A DNA stretch of 64,000 nt. It comes from GCA-2688775 sp035288865. GTDB taxonomy: Archaea > Nanobdellota > Nanobdellia > Woesearchaeales > GW2011-AR4. Location: assembly GCA_035288865.1 (NCBI GenBank), contig DATDZA010000035.1:10669-74668 (forward strand), read 5' to 3'. Under the pieces are notes generated by a model. That model was not told the DNA's origin and did no database searches. It saw nothing but the letters and a program-made list of their open reading frames with translations. Made by a program: the position numbers and the translations under genes. Shown piece after piece: positions 1-8,290 of the stretch (positions within the stretch are counted from its first letter, which is position 1; every line of letters starts with the position of its first letter).

Positions 1-28
1 TTTTTCTGTTTCTTTTTGATTCAGACAT
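1..28 (-). CDS. Ribosomal protein, probably uL6, N-terminus only
   Basis: An ATG on the minus strand begins nine codons (MSESKRNRK) before the window edge. It lies just after uS8 in the transcription direction. In archaeal spc operons the gene after uS8 is uL6, so that is the likely identity, but nine residues cannot prove it. Confidence 0.35.
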
Positions 29-35
29 TTTAATT

Positions 36-425
36 TTAGTAGCAGTAAGCCAGCAATTTTCCACCAAGCTTTTTTGATTTGGCATCATAGTGCGTCATGA
101 CTCCTTTGGGAGTTGAGACAAACAAGACTCCAAAATCCTTTGCAGGCAAAAATCTTCTTTCAAACTTTTCAAATTCATTATTCTTGACGCTGTATCTTGG
201 CTTTATGACTCCGCATTTGTTAATCGCGCCATTTAAAGTCAATAAAATGTAATTTCCCCTTCCGTCTTCAACTTCCTTGAATTCGGCAATGTAATCATTA
301 GCTTTCATGACTTTCAGCACTTCTTTCATCAGTTTTGAAGATGGCTTAAGCAGGCAGTCTGACTTTCCGATTGCTTCGTTGTTCAAAATCAGTGACATTG
401 CGTCTGCTAGTGGATCATTTAACAT
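36..425 (-). CDS. rps8: Small subunit ribosomal protein uS8
   Basis: A 129-residue protein of the usual archaeal uS8 length. It begins MLNDPLADAMSLI and ends with the family signature VSTPKGVMTHYDA followed by GGKLLAYCY. uS8 binds the central domain of 16S rRNA and helps organise the 30S platform. It sits 9 nt after uS14 and before the probable uL6, the standard archaeal spc order. It should be part of the long minus-strand ribosomal transcript that starts before uL3. No unusual features. Confidence 0.97.
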   Translation of the reverse strand: MLNDPLADAMSLILNNEAIGKSDCLLKPSSKLMKEVLKVMKANDYIAEFKEVEDGRGNYILLTLNGAINKCGVIKPRYSVKNNEFEKFERRFLPAKDFGVLFVSTPKGVMTHYDAKSKKLGGKLLAYCY

Positions 426-434
426 TTTGCACCT

Positions 435-665
435 TTAACTGTATTTTTTAAATCCCAATGAAGTTGCGACTTCCCTGAAACATGTCCTGCATAATTCCAG
501 GCCATATTTTCCTATGTGGCCTCCAGGCCTACCGCATCTTCTGCATTTTGTTGTGAATCGTCCGTGTTTTCTTGGCTTCGGAGCATTATTCTTAATGTAT
601 TTTTGCAGCTTGATTGGCTTTGCTTTGAGCTGCTTGAAAGCTTTGCGATAATCACTATATGTCAT
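435..665 (-). CDS. rps14: Small subunit ribosomal protein uS14, zinc-binding form
   Basis: A 76-residue uS14. The C-terminal half has the zinc knuckle C-R-R-C-G-R-P-G-G-H-I-G-K-Y-G-L with a second CxxC pair (CRTC) some 15 residues later, as in archaeal and zinc-type bacterial S14. It binds the 30S head near uS3 and uS10. A basic N-terminal stretch of about 35 residues makes it slightly longer than the minimal archaeal form. The gap to uL5 is 2 nt, so translation is probably coupled. Confidence 0.95.
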   Translation of the reverse strand: MTYSDYRKAFKQLKAKPIKLQKYIKNNAPKPRKHGRFTTKCRRCGRPGGHIGKYGLELCRTCFREVATSLGFKKYS

Positions 666-667
666 TA

Positions 668-1180
668 TTATTCTTCCTCCAATGATATGCTAAAATTTTT
701 TATCATGAACTCAATTGCTTCTTCTTTTCTGATTCTGTGCCTGGCTGGGATTTTTCTTGCCATCAGTCTTCTTCTCTTTATCCTGTAACCCGGCCTTTCC
801 AGCGTAACGCACACTTCAAGCCCCATAATTCCTATTTTTGGATCATACTTGACTCCAGGAATTTCTATATATTCGTGAATGCCAAATGCAACATTTCCAT
901 TCTCGTCAAACTGCCTCGCAGCAAGCTTATGCTCTATTGCCTCAAGCAATCTTGGAAGTATTTTGACTGCCTTTTCTTTTCTCAATGTAAGCTTGCATCC
1001 AATCGGCAATCCCGGCCTTAAGCCCCATTCCTGAATTCTTTTGTTTGTTATTGTCTTTACGGGAGTTGCCTGCGCAATTGCGTTCAACAGGATCAGACCT
1101 TTCTCCAGTTTGGACTGATCTTTGCCTGCCCCGATGTTCAAAGTCACTTTTTCAATTTTAATTGATCTCATTTGGTTCAT
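668..1180 (-). CDS. rpl5: Large subunit ribosomal protein uL5
   Basis: A 170-residue uL5, the 5S rRNA-binding protein of the central protuberance. The N-terminal segment RSIKIEKVTLNIGAGKD is the family signature. The motifs PVKTITNKRIQEWGLRPGLPIGCK and the C-terminal GYRIKRRR also fit, each written here only as a landmark. The true start could be the internal ATG three codons downstream (MRSIKIEK), which matches most homologues. It lies between eS4 and uS14 as in other archaea. Confidence 0.96.
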   Translation of the reverse strand: MNQMRSIKIEKVTLNIGAGKDQSKLEKGLILLNAIAQATPVKTITNKRIQEWGLRPGLPIGCKLTLRKEKAVKILPRLLEAIEHKLAARQFDENGNVAFGIHEYIEIPGVKYDPKIGIMGLEVCVTLERPGYRIKRRRLMARKIPARHRIRKEEAIEFMIKNFSISLEEE

Positions 1181-1232
1181 ATTATTAAAAATTTCATAAG
1201 TTTTTAATTCAGCAAATTGTCGTGAATTTTCG

Positions 1233-1922
1233 TTATCCTAAAGTTATGAGTGGTTTTAAATCTCCGACAACAAAAGCATATTTCTTTAATGTTTCAACAA
1301 GGTTTCCGCTTGAGTCCTTGTAGATTATTTTGTTCGCTTTAATGTCTTCAACATTTCCAATCTCGCCTGTGTGCTTCCCACCAACAAGGAAGATTGAAGA
1401 TTTCTTATCGAGTTTGAGATGCTTAGTGATTTTCTGGTCAGGCAAGGATAATAGAACGGAATCGCCGACTTTGTAATTTCCCGCACTTGCTAGTATGTTT
1501 TTGCCGTCGTACAAGTTGAGTTGAAGATTTCCTTTTACCATTGTTTTGCCGACTATTTTGCACGGCTTCACTAAAGCTTCTTCTTTTTTTATTTTAATCA
1601 ATTCAAGCCTGCCGCTCTTGTTCAACACAATCCTAAATTGCTCACTTATGTTTGGAAATTCAAGTGTGTCAAAAATCCCAACTGGAAATCTAAAATCCTT
1701 TCTTACTTTGCCATCCACTTTCACTTCATTTATGTTGAGGATTTTTTTGACCTCCCTGGTTGTTGATGCATATTTTAAAATTTCTTTTAAAATTATATTA
1801 ACGGGCATTCCTGACTGCAACCCATGGGGGCCTGGCACAGGTTTTGTGATGAATGTGGTGGTCTTCCTGTCAATATTCCATGCCTTGGGCGCTGCAAGCC
1901 TTGCCAAATGATTCTTTCCCAT
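1233..1922 (-). CDS. rps4e: Small subunit ribosomal protein eS4
   Basis: A 229-residue eS4, found in archaea and eukaryotes but not bacteria. The order is an S4 RNA-binding domain (about residues 40-90, with KVDGKVRKD), the central eS4 domain, and a C-terminal KOW-like segment around GGKHTGEIGNVEDI. It starts MGKNHLARLAAPKAW, the archaeal form. It ends about 50 nt before uL5 and starts 1 nt after uL24. It is direct evidence that the operon is archaeal. Confidence 0.97.
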   Translation of the reverse strand: MGKNHLARLAAPKAWNIDRKTTTFITKPVPGPHGLQSGMPVNIILKEILKYASTTREVKKILNINEVKVDGKVRKDFRFPVGIFDTLEFPNISEQFRIVLNKSGRLELIKIKKEEALVKPCKIVGKTMVKGNLQLNLYDGKNILASAGNYKVGDSVLLSLPDQKITKHLKLDKKSSIFLVGGKHTGEIGNVEDIKANKIIYKDSSGNLVETLKKYAFVVGDLKPLITLG

Positions 1923-1923
1923 T

Positions 1924-2301
1924 TTATTTTCTCCCCATAATTTTTTGGCGCTGTTTATCCTCTATGTTTAATTCTGTGATCATTAAATTTGACGGGTTCA
2001 GTCCGAGCGGCCTTTTTGTGCCGTCTTTTTTTGGCACTTCGACTCCATTTACAAAAATGAGGGACTTTTTCAAATCCACCCTGTCAACCTTGCCTTCATG
2101 CTTTTTGAACTGACCGCGCATCACTTTTACCTTATCACCTTTTCTCACATCAACATTTCTTTTTTTGAATTTTTGCCTCAAATCCTTTGAAAGATGGGCA
2201 CTGACAAATTTCTGCCTGATGTGGAGTGGAGCATTAAACCTATACTTTCTCTGTTTGCCGGGCTTAGTGCTGCTTTTCCACTCAATTGAAAATTTTTTCA
2301 T
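1924..2301 (-). CDS. rpl24: Large subunit ribosomal protein uL24
   Basis: About 125 residues from the ATG at 2301 (MKKFSIEWKSSTKPGKQRKY). A longer frame from a TTG at 2319 would overlap uL14 and add six residues; the ATG fits homologues better. The KOW motif lies at KGDKVKVMRGQFKKHEGKV, about residue 52 onward. uL24 is an assembly initiator that binds 23S rRNA near the tunnel exit. Neighbours uL14 upstream and eS4 downstream follow the archaeal order. Confidence 0.96.
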   Translation of the reverse strand: MKKFSIEWKSSTKPGKQRKYRFNAPLHIRQKFVSAHLSKDLRQKFKKRNVDVRKGDKVKVMRGQFKKHEGKVDRVDLKKSLIFVNGVEVPKKDGTKRPLGLNPSNLMITELNIEDKQRQKIMGRK

Positions 2302-2311
2302 TTTAAATTTA

Positions 2312-2713
2312 TTAAACAACGATGCTTGCTATTTTTGCTATTCCTGGCCATCTCTCGCAAGCTTCTTTCGCGATTGCACCCTTGAATATTGTCCCTTTTG
2401 GATTTCCTTTATCATCTTTCAAAACGACCGCTGCATTATCTTCAAATTTGATTCTCATGCCGTCCGATCTTCTATATTCTTTTTTCTGCCTCACAATGAC
2501 TGCATAAACAACTGTCTTCCTCATATCCGGCTTTCCGCTTTTAACTGCAGCCTGCACCAAATCGCCGACACCGCAGCTTCCTATCCTTCCCTTAACAGTT
2601 TTCAGGCCTACAACCGTGAAAATTTTTATTCGTTTTGCACCTGAATTGTCACAAGTTTCAACCTCGCTGTAAACCGGCAGTGCCCTTGTAACATTTGATT
2701 TTAAGGCTTGCAT
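2312..2713 (-). CDS. rpl14: Large subunit ribosomal protein uL14
   Basis: A 133-residue uL14 with the conserved NSGAKRIKIF segment near residue 23 and the basic loop with VRQKKEYRR. The C-terminus KEACERWPGIAKIASIVV is typical of archaeal members. uL14 sits at the interface with the small subunit and contacts 16S helix 14. Its start abuts the uS17 stop, so the two are probably translationally coupled. Confidence 0.97.
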   Translation of the reverse strand: MQALKSNVTRALPVYSEVETCDNSGAKRIKIFTVVGLKTVKGRIGSCGVGDLVQAAVKSGKPDMRKTVVYAVIVRQKKEYRRSDGMRIKFEDNAAVVLKDDKGNPKGTIFKGAIAKEACERWPGIAKIASIVV

Positions 2714-3142
2714 TTACTTTTCCTCCTCTGGCTTCGGCTCTTCTTTAACCGGCTTGATGACTTTTGATGCTTCTCTTGCTTCCATTTTTCCTTTGAATCC
2801 TTTTTCCTGACCGAGATTCTTGATTATAACAAAATTCTTTGTCTTGCTCAGAGGCCTGCATTCTATAACATCTACAATGTCACCGTCTTTTGCATTGATG
2901 CATTCTGGATTGTGAACTTTTAATCTTGTTCTTCGCTTTTCATATCTCTCATATTTTTTCAAAAAATTCATCCTCTCAAATTCTATGACTGCAGTCTTTC
3001 TCATTTTTGTAGAGATAACTGTACCTGTGAACCTGCGCCCCCTGACGCTGAGCTTGCCATGAAAAGGGCAATTAATGTCAGTGCACTTCTGCTTTGGGGA
3101 TTCCAAAACCATTCCAATGTTTCTTGATTCTGTTTTTGCCAT
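2714..3142 (-). CDS. rps17: Small subunit ribosomal protein uS17
   Basis: A 142-residue uS17 with the OB-fold core (GTVISTKMRKTAVIEFER and GDIVDVIECRPLSKTKNFV) and the archaeal N-terminal extension containing CTDINCPFHGKLSVRGR. The C-terminal 25 residues are charged (EEPKPEEEK) and extend beyond the typical fold. It binds 16S helices 7 and 11. In most archaea the RNase P gene rnp1 (Rpp29) lies just upstream, between aIF1 and uS17. Here that place is a 62-nt gap with no gene. Confidence 0.97.
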   Translation of the reverse strand: MAKTESRNIGMVLESPKQKCTDINCPFHGKLSVRGRRFTGTVISTKMRKTAVIEFERMNFLKKYERYEKRRTRLKVHNPECINAKDGDIVDVIECRPLSKTKNFVIIKNLGQEKGFKGKMEAREASKVIKPVKEEPKPEEEK

Positions 3143-3204
3143 TTTGATTTACCAATGATATTACAGAGCCTAACGCCCTGAACCCAGTCCATTATTCACA
3201 ATCT

Positions 3205-3513
3205 TTATCGCAGTTCAACGCTAGCCGGCGCAAAACCATATTCAACCAAGATTTTCTTGGTTCTCTGCCTCTGCTCGCCCTGCAGCTCAATCTTCCCACC
3301 CTTGATGGTACCGCCGCATGCAAGCTTCGACTTAAGCCTTTTTGCCAAATCCTTGAGATCTATTTCCTTTGCGTCAATCCCTTCAACAATTGTATAATTT
3401 TTGTTGAACTTCTTGCGCTCAAGATAAACCAAAATCTTCTGGCTTTCCTTGGCTATGGTCTCGCAGACACATAGTTCTTTTACCAAGCCACACATTGTGC
3501 ATACTTCACTCAT
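3205..3513 (-). CDS. sui1: Translation initiation factor aIF1 (SUI1)
   Basis: A 102-residue SUI1-fold protein. The core KLACGGTIKGGKIELQG, near residues 64-80, is the conserved SUI1 signature, and the end (ILVEYGFAPASVELR) also fits aIF1/eIF1. The N-terminus has a small cysteine cluster, CTMC then CVC, a likely zinc site common in archaeal aIF1. The factor helps position initiator tRNA and discriminate start codons on the 30S subunit. It lies between uL29 and uS17 as in other archaea. Confidence 0.95.
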   Translation of the reverse strand: MSEVCTMCGLVKELCVCETIAKESQKILVYLERKKFNKNYTIVEGIDAKEIDLKDLAKRLKSKLACGGTIKGGKIELQGEQRQRTKKILVEYGFAPASVELR

Positions 3514-3719
3514 TCCTTTTTTATTCCTCCTAGTTGTTTTATCTTTCTGATTGTGAGTATTTTTGCAATTGTCCTCTTCATCTCTTTGACTTTGCCAGGG
3601 CTTTTTGGAAGCGTGCCGATGGCAATCTGTGAATTTACTTTCATTAATTCCTTTTTCAGTTCGATTGATTTGTTTTCCAAATCAAGCTCATTCATCGCTT
3701 TTAGTTCCTTGGCTTTCAT
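3510..3719 (-). CDS. rpl29: Large subunit ribosomal protein uL29
   Basis: A 69-residue two-helix protein beginning MKAKELKAMNELDLE, the archaeal uL29 pattern, with the C-terminal RTIAKILTIRKIKQLG. It lies near the peptide exit, where chaperones and the signal recognition particle dock. Its start overlaps the uS3 coding end by 32 nt and its stop overlaps the aIF1 start by 4 nt, so the three genes are tightly packed. Confidence 0.94.
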   Translation of the reverse strand: MKAKELKAMNELDLENKSIELKKELMKVNSQIAIGTLPKSPGKVKEMKRTIAKILTIRKIKQLGGIKKE

Positions 3720-4413
3720 CTTTTTTCTTCCGCGGACTTCTCCGCTTGGGTTTGTCTGCCTTTTTTTCTTCCTTAGGCTCTTCGGGCACTCCCTTTACTT
3801 CTTCAACTTTAGTTTCCACAAAATCAACCAGCTCTATATCATCAGGCAATTTCAAATCAGGGGGCATTATTGAAACCTTGACCCCAATAATTCCCGTCTT
3901 CAGCTGGGCCTGGGCATTTGATTTTCTGACGCTCAATGCTATGTCGCCGCATTTCTTCAGGTAACCCTGATAAAATCTCCAGGATTTTGCCCTTGCACTT
4001 GGGACTTTTCCGCTTATGCTTATTTCAATTCCAAGAGCGCCTGAGCGCATAACTTCCGTCATTATCTTATGGCCTATTGCCTTGAATTTTTCTGAGCCGA
4101 ATTTTTCCAGGGCATCAACAATCTTCTCTGCAACAATGGTCGCATCAAGGCTCGGATTCTCAACTTCACTTATTTCAATCTGGGGATTTTCTAGATTGAA
4201 CCTTTTTTTGAGCGTCTTTGTAAGCAGCTTGATGTTCTGGCCCTTTCTTCCGACTATGAGCCCCGGCCTTGAAGTGTAGATTACTATTTTCTCACCCAAG
4301 GGGGTCTTAATCATTTTTGTATGGCTGTGACCTACATTGTTGAGGCTTTGTGTTATGTACTCCTCAATCTGGAATTCCTTGATTTTCTGTGCTACAAATT
4401 TTCTTTCTATCAT
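3688..4413 (-). CDS. rps3: Small subunit ribosomal protein uS3
   Basis: A 241-residue uS3. The KH domain is at about residues 40-95 with the loop VGRKGQNIK, followed by the uS3 C-terminal domain (SGKVPSARAKSWRFYQGYLKK, written as a landmark). A charged, lysine-rich tail of about 45 residues follows (KKADKPKRRSPRKKKDE). uS3 forms part of the mRNA entry channel. The tail extends into the uL29 gene, which overlaps it by 32 nt. The start overlaps the end of uL22 by 4 nt. Confidence 0.97.
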   Translation of the reverse strand: MIERKFVAQKIKEFQIEEYITQSLNNVGHSHTKMIKTPLGEKIVIYTSRPGLIVGRKGQNIKLLTKTLKKRFNLENPQIEISEVENPSLDATIVAEKIVDALEKFGSEKFKAIGHKIMTEVMRSGALGIEISISGKVPSARAKSWRFYQGYLKKCGDIALSVRKSNAQAQLKTGIIGVKVSIMPPDLKLPDDIELVDFVETKVEEVKGVPEEPKEEKKADKPKRRSPRKKKDESQGTKSDE

Positions 4414-4898
4414 TCTTTTTTCACTTTTGCTCCTTTTTCTTTAGCCTGCTTTTCTTCTGATTTCTTTGTTTTTTCCTCAACACAAATTTCAACATGGGTC
4501 CGTTTCATTCTTCTTCTTGAAAATCTTCCATAGTGCCATGCCTTTCCCGCCTTGTGGGCGCTCATGTGAATAATTATTAAATTTGAAGTGTTCATTCCTT
4601 TGAACTGCGCGTTTGCCTCGACGCTTTCAAGCAGCTTTATAAGCACAAGCGAAGCTTTTTCCGGGTAACTTCCTGGTCCAATTTTTTTCTTGTGTGACAA
4701 GTCGGCATTAAATCTCTTGAAAGGAACTGCAACTTTTTGCTCTGTAACCCGCAACAAAATTTTTTTTGCATCTGTAATATTTTTATGCCTAATAAAATTG
4801 CAAATTTCATAGCTTGTTTTGTATGAAATTGGCAAAGCTACACCGACAGCCCTTGCCATATATTCCTTATTGTAATCTCTGAATGTGTATCCTACCAT
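4410..4898 (-). CDS. rpl22: Large subunit ribosomal protein uL22
   Basis: A 162-residue uL22 of archaeal type, starting MVGYTFRDYNKEYMARA. The hairpin loop region that lines the peptide tunnel is near KAGKAWHYGRFSRRRMKRTH, about residues 112-133. A lysine/glutamate-rich tail of about 25 residues ends the protein. It overlaps uS3 by 4 nt and starts 7 nt after uS19. It binds all six 23S domains in known ribosomes. Confidence 0.96.
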   Translation of the reverse strand: MVGYTFRDYNKEYMARAVGVALPISYKTSYEICNFIRHKNITDAKKILLRVTEQKVAVPFKRFNADLSHKKKIGPGSYPEKASLVLIKLLESVEANAQFKGMNTSNLIIIHMSAHKAGKAWHYGRFSRRRMKRTHVEICVEEKTKKSEEKQAKEKGAKVKKE

Positions 4899-4905
4899 GT
4901 TATTC

Positions 4906-5289
4906 TTACTTCACTGACAAGCTTGCGCTTGAACGTGTAGCGCCGATTCCTGGAGCGCTGTGCTGGACTCTCCTTCTTGTCAAAACAAATTCACCAAGGC
5001 AGTGACCAATCATCTCTGATTCAATAATTAAAGGTACAAATTCTTTTCCCGAATGAATTTTTATTGTAAAACCAATCATCTCGGGCAAAATTATCATATC
5101 TCTGCAGTGAGTCTCAATATTTTTTTGATTTGTTCTTATTTTTTTAAGCAAAATCTGTTCCTGTTCTGTAAATCCTCTTTTGATTTTTCTCCTCTGTCTT
5201 GAAGTCAGCAGCTGGCCCAATTCATTCATACTCATTTTCTTGAGCTCTTCAAGCGTTTTTCCCTTGTATGTAAATTCTTTCTTTGCCAT
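4906..5289 (-). CDS. rps19: Small subunit ribosomal protein uS19
   Basis: A 127-residue uS19 with the family motif IHSGKEFVPLIIESEMIGHC and the C-terminal FVLTRRRVQHSAPGIGATRSS. The N-terminal 50 residues (TYKGKTLEELKKMSMNEL) are the extension of archaeal and eukaryotic S15/S19e forms. It sits in the 30S head and contacts the A-site finger. It is separated from uL2 by 2 nt. Confidence 0.97.
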   Translation of the reverse strand: MAKKEFTYKGKTLEELKKMSMNELGQLLTSRQRRKIKRGFTEQEQILLKKIRTNQKNIETHCRDMIILPEMIGFTIKIHSGKEFVPLIIESEMIGHCLGEFVLTRRRVQHSAPGIGATRSSASLSVK

Positions 5290-5291
5290 GT

Positions 5292-6005
5292 TTACTTCCT
5301 GCCGGTTCGTTTAGGTGCAATTTTCCCCACCTTTCTTCCGGGCGGAGAGTTTCTTGCTGACTGGGTTGGAATTCCCTTTGCGTGGGAGCTTCTTCCACCA
5401 AAAGGATGTGATAAAGAGTTCATTGATGTTCCAGAGACTATGGGCCACATTTTATTTTTGGCTTTCATCTTGTAAAATTTGGTTCCTGCTTTTAGGAACG
5501 GCTTTTCTGTTCTTCCTGAGCCGGCAACAATTCCTATAATGGCTCTGCATTCAGGCAGAAAAGTTTTTCTCTTGCTCGACGGCAGCTCAATAACAATTCC
5601 ATCTTCCATCTTTGTGATTATCCTTGCGAAAGTGCCGCTTGACCTTACAAACTTGCCGCCGTCTCCGGGGCTGGATTCAATATTATAAATGGAAGTTCCT
5701 TCCGGTATGTTTTTCAGCGGCAAAACATTCCCTGACTTGACTTCAATCTCATTTCCAAACTGTATTCTGTCTCCCACCCTGATTCCTTCCGGAGCCTGAA
5801 GCAATCCAACTTCCCCGTTGCTGTACTTTAATTCCATCAATGGCGCGCTGTGTCCCGGGCAGTGCAAAATATCCATAATATTAGCATGAAATATTGCTCC
5901 TTGTTCCTCAGATGTAAACCCCGCTTTTCCCTGATAGTTAAAACTAGGTGATCTATACCGCGGGCTTCCTTTTCCTCGCTTCTGCTGAATTAAGCTCTTT
6001 CCCAT
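5292..6005 (-). CDS. rpl2: Large subunit ribosomal protein uL2
   Basis: A 237-residue uL2, starting MGKSLIQQKRGKGSPRYRSP. The highly conserved segment near the peptidyl transferase centre is present (MNSLSHPFGGRSSHAKG, about residue 195 onward), including the histidine-glycine rich loop. The archaeal length and lack of a long C-terminal tail are normal. It is needed for subunit association and tRNA binding. It follows uL23 with a 10-nt gap. Confidence 0.98.
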   Translation of the reverse strand: MGKSLIQQKRGKGSPRYRSPSFNYQGKAGFTSEEQGAIFHANIMDILHCPGHSAPLMELKYSNGEVGLLQAPEGIRVGDRIQFGNEIEVKSGNVLPLKNIPEGTSIYNIESSPGDGGKFVRSSGTFARIITKMEDGIVIELPSSKRKTFLPECRAIIGIVAGSGRTEKPFLKAGTKFYKMKAKNKMWPIVSGTSMNSLSHPFGGRSSHAKGIPTQSARNSPPGRKVGKIAPKRTGRK

Positions 6006-6015
6006 TGTTTATACC

Positions 6016-6321
6016 TTACATTAACCCAAGCTGGGTCGCTATGTCTATAGCCGGGTTTTTTGCCGAAAATTTAACATAAGCCCTTTTCTCACAATCCTGT
6101 GTTACGAGGGTCTTTACATCATCAACGGCTACTTTAAACATTTCTTCTATTGCTTTCTTAATTTCTTTTTTCGTAGATTTGCTGTTAACTACAAAAATTA
6201 GCTTGTTCTCAGACTCCATAATCCTTATTGATTTTTCTGTTGATAAAGGGTATTTGATTACTGTATAGGGATCCACTTTCAATGAATTTCCTTTTAATTG
6301 CTTATAGTTATTATTTGACAT
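6016..6321 (-). CDS. rpl23: Large subunit ribosomal protein uL23
   Basis: From the ATG at 6321 the protein is 101 residues: MSNNNYKQLKGNSLKVDPYT, then YPLSTEKSIRIMESENKLIF, the uL23 signature, and a C-terminal VTQDCEKRAYVKFS. A longer reading back to 6432 would overlap uL4 and has no family support, so the short start is preferred. uL23 sits at the tunnel exit and binds the signal recognition particle and chaperones. The N-terminal 15-20 residues exceed the minimal archaeal form. Confidence 0.94.
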   Translation of the reverse strand: MSNNNYKQLKGNSLKVDPYTVIKYPLSTEKSIRIMESENKLIFVVNSKSTKKEIKKAIEEMFKVAVDDVKTLVTQDCEKRAYVKFSAKNPAIDIATQLGLM

Positions 6322-6334
6322 GTTTAGTTTAAAA

Positions 6335-7141
6335 TTATTTGAATAGTTTTTCTTTCTCCAAAATATTAATTGCTGCCTGTGTCCATAATGTAAGCCTTCC
6401 GGCTTTACCTCCCGGTGCAAGCAGTTCGGCATTCAGGCTTTTTACTTCCACAATATCCATCCCTGGAATGTTCGAAGCTGCTGTGATTAACTTGTCTTTT
6501 TTTGAAACAACAATTAATATCCCTTTTTTCTGGATATATTTCCTTCCCCTTAACTTTCCTTTTCCGGCCCTTACTTTTCTGCTTTCAACCCTTTCCAATT
6601 CATTTTCGAGTCCTAATTTTTTTAATGCGTCCAGTACTATTTTTGTCTTGTCGAACGATTCAAATTTATTATCTATGATAAAAGGATAATTATCTGGAAT
6701 TGTGTGACCCCTTTCAGCAACAACTTCTTTTACAACAGTTGCCGAGATTGCGCTTCTGATTGCCTTTGACCTTTCCTTTTCATTGATTTTGTGCCACCAT
6801 ATTTTTTCTGTTTTTGGTGGATGTGCACGACGTCCGCCTACGGTTCCCGGCATGAAAGCACCGACCCAGTTAAACCTTGTTCCGCTTCTGGTCATTATTT
6901 TTCTTGGAACCCTTGAGATTCCAATGCCGTAAGATCCCCTGTATTTTCTTCTTCGTCTTGAAAGTTTTGCAGAAGCCCTTTTTCCTGCAAGAGGGCTTGC
7001 TGCATAAGGCTGCCTTTTGTGGCTTTGAATAGCCAGCACCGCCCTTAATATTAAGTCAGGCCTTACGTCTTCTGCAAACTGCAGCGGCAGCTTGATTTCC
7101 CCTACCTTGATTTTTGTTGAATCTAAAATATCTAGTTTCAT
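6335..7141 (-). CDS. rpl4: Large subunit ribosomal protein uL4
   Basis: A 268-residue archaeal uL4. Conserved segments are RKYRGSYGIGISRVPRK, the tunnel loop RSGTRFNWVGAFMPGTVGGR and RRAHPPKTEKIW (landmarks at residues 80-140), then the C-terminal LNAELLAPGGKAGRLTLWT. In bacteria L4 also autoregulates its operon by attenuation. That is worth recalling here because paired hairpins precede this operon, though no such role is shown for archaea by this sequence. Confidence 0.97.
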   Translation of the reverse strand: MKLDILDSTKIKVGEIKLPLQFAEDVRPDLILRAVLAIQSHKRQPYAASPLAGKRASAKLSRRRRKYRGSYGIGISRVPRKIMTRSGTRFNWVGAFMPGTVGGRRAHPPKTEKIWWHKINEKERSKAIRSAISATVVKEVVAERGHTIPDNYPFIIDNKFESFDKTKIVLDALKKLGLENELERVESRKVRAGKGKLRGRKYIQKKGILIVVSKKDKLITAASNIPGMDIVEVKSLNAELLAPGGKAGRLTLWTQAAINILEKEKLFK

Positions 7142-7249
7142 TTTAGTTTTCTTGTAAACTTTTATTTTTTATATTATTGATGAATTTTTTCAATGGTTGT
7201 TTTGTTTGCCGTGGGTATCTACTTGATTCATTATTTTAATAATAAAATT

Positions 7250-8221
7250 TTATCTCCCTTGTTTTGATTCCAGGCTGGTGTAAGTTATTTGCGGCGCATT
7301 TGGAACCCCTTTCTTTGGTTTAATGGCCTCTGTTAATCTAATAAATCTTTTTTGCGCGCCGCCCAAAGATCCTTTGACAAGAATGTATGAATTTTTAACA
7401 AGACCGTAATGCAGAAATCCCCCCTTAACATTAACTTCCTCAGTTTTGTTTCCAATTTTTAATACCCATTTATTGTATTCAGTTCTTAAATGATAACCCA
7501 TCTTTCCTGCGTGTGCAGTTCTCCACATTAAATGACCCTGGGCGCGCCATGCACCTAAAGAACCTGGATTACGCCTACTTTTTTCTGATTTATGGTGTCT
7601 TAATGTAACCCCAAATCTTCGGACGGGTCCCTGAAATCCCCTTCCCCTCGTAACTGAATGAATATCAAGCTGCTGGCCTTCCTTGAAAACTTCTGCAACT
7701 GCAATCTCTTTTCCTAATTTTTCTTTTGCATAAGCTAATTGCTGCTCTTTGCTTCCACCTAATGCAACTTCAAAAACTTCGGGTCTTTTCTTGCCAAATC
7801 CTGTTAATTTTGGTTGTGTTGCACACATTAATCTTACAAAATCGAAATCGGTTGCTTCTTTTCCTTTTTTAATTGGCAGGTTAATTCTTCTTCCAAGCTC
7901 CTTATCAAGCGAATTGGCATACAACTCAGAAACAAGACGAGAATCATCGCGGAATTTTTTATAAAATCTTATGGAGATTGCCTTTAGTGGCGGGCATTCA
8001 ATGACTGTCGTCGGACAGAAAATTTCTGTGCCCTTTGTCAGAGAAGTTTGCCGGTTGTCGGTAATCATAACATGCGACATGCCGACTTTGTAGCCAGCAA
8101 ACCCCAGCAGCTTTGCTTCCTTGTTGTTCGGCCAATGCCTTATCCGGGCAGTCTCTGTACTAGATCTGGCTCTCGGCCAAAACTGCATGCTTCCTGCTCT
8201 CGGTGACCTTGTTCTTGGCAT
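7250..8221 (-). CDS. rpl3: Large subunit ribosomal protein uL3, first gene of the operon
   Basis: A 323-residue archaeal uL3 beginning MPRTRSPRAGSMQFWPRARS. The core includes LDIHSVTRGRGFQGPVRRFG and HHKSEKSRRNPGSLGAWRAQ (about residues 190-235), the tip that reaches the peptidyl transferase centre. It is the first gene of the superoperon, with a 108-nt gap to uL4. Its own 5' region (8222-8420) contains candidate promoter and leader hairpins described separately. Confidence 0.97.
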   Translation of the reverse strand: MPRTRSPRAGSMQFWPRARSSTETARIRHWPNNKEAKLLGFAGYKVGMSHVMITDNRQTSLTKGTEIFCPTTVIECPPLKAISIRFYKKFRDDSRLVSELYANSLDKELGRRINLPIKKGKEATDFDFVRLMCATQPKLTGFGKKRPEVFEVALGGSKEQQLAYAKEKLGKEIAVAEVFKEGQQLDIHSVTRGRGFQGPVRRFGVTLRHHKSEKSRRNPGSLGAWRAQGHLMWRTAHAGKMGYHLRTEYNKWVLKIGNKTEEVNVKGGFLHYGLVKNSYILVKGSLGGAQKRFIRLTEAIKPKKGVPNAPQITYTSLESKQGR

Positions 8222-8290
8222 TTAATTTTAATACCACACAGACTAATTTGTCTATGCATTTATTCAATGCAAAAAAACCTTTTATTGAAT

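Noticed and set aside
6322..6432. N-terminal extension of uL23
   Set aside because: The frame is open, but it overlaps uL4 in another frame and lacks family similarity, so it is probably a shadow.
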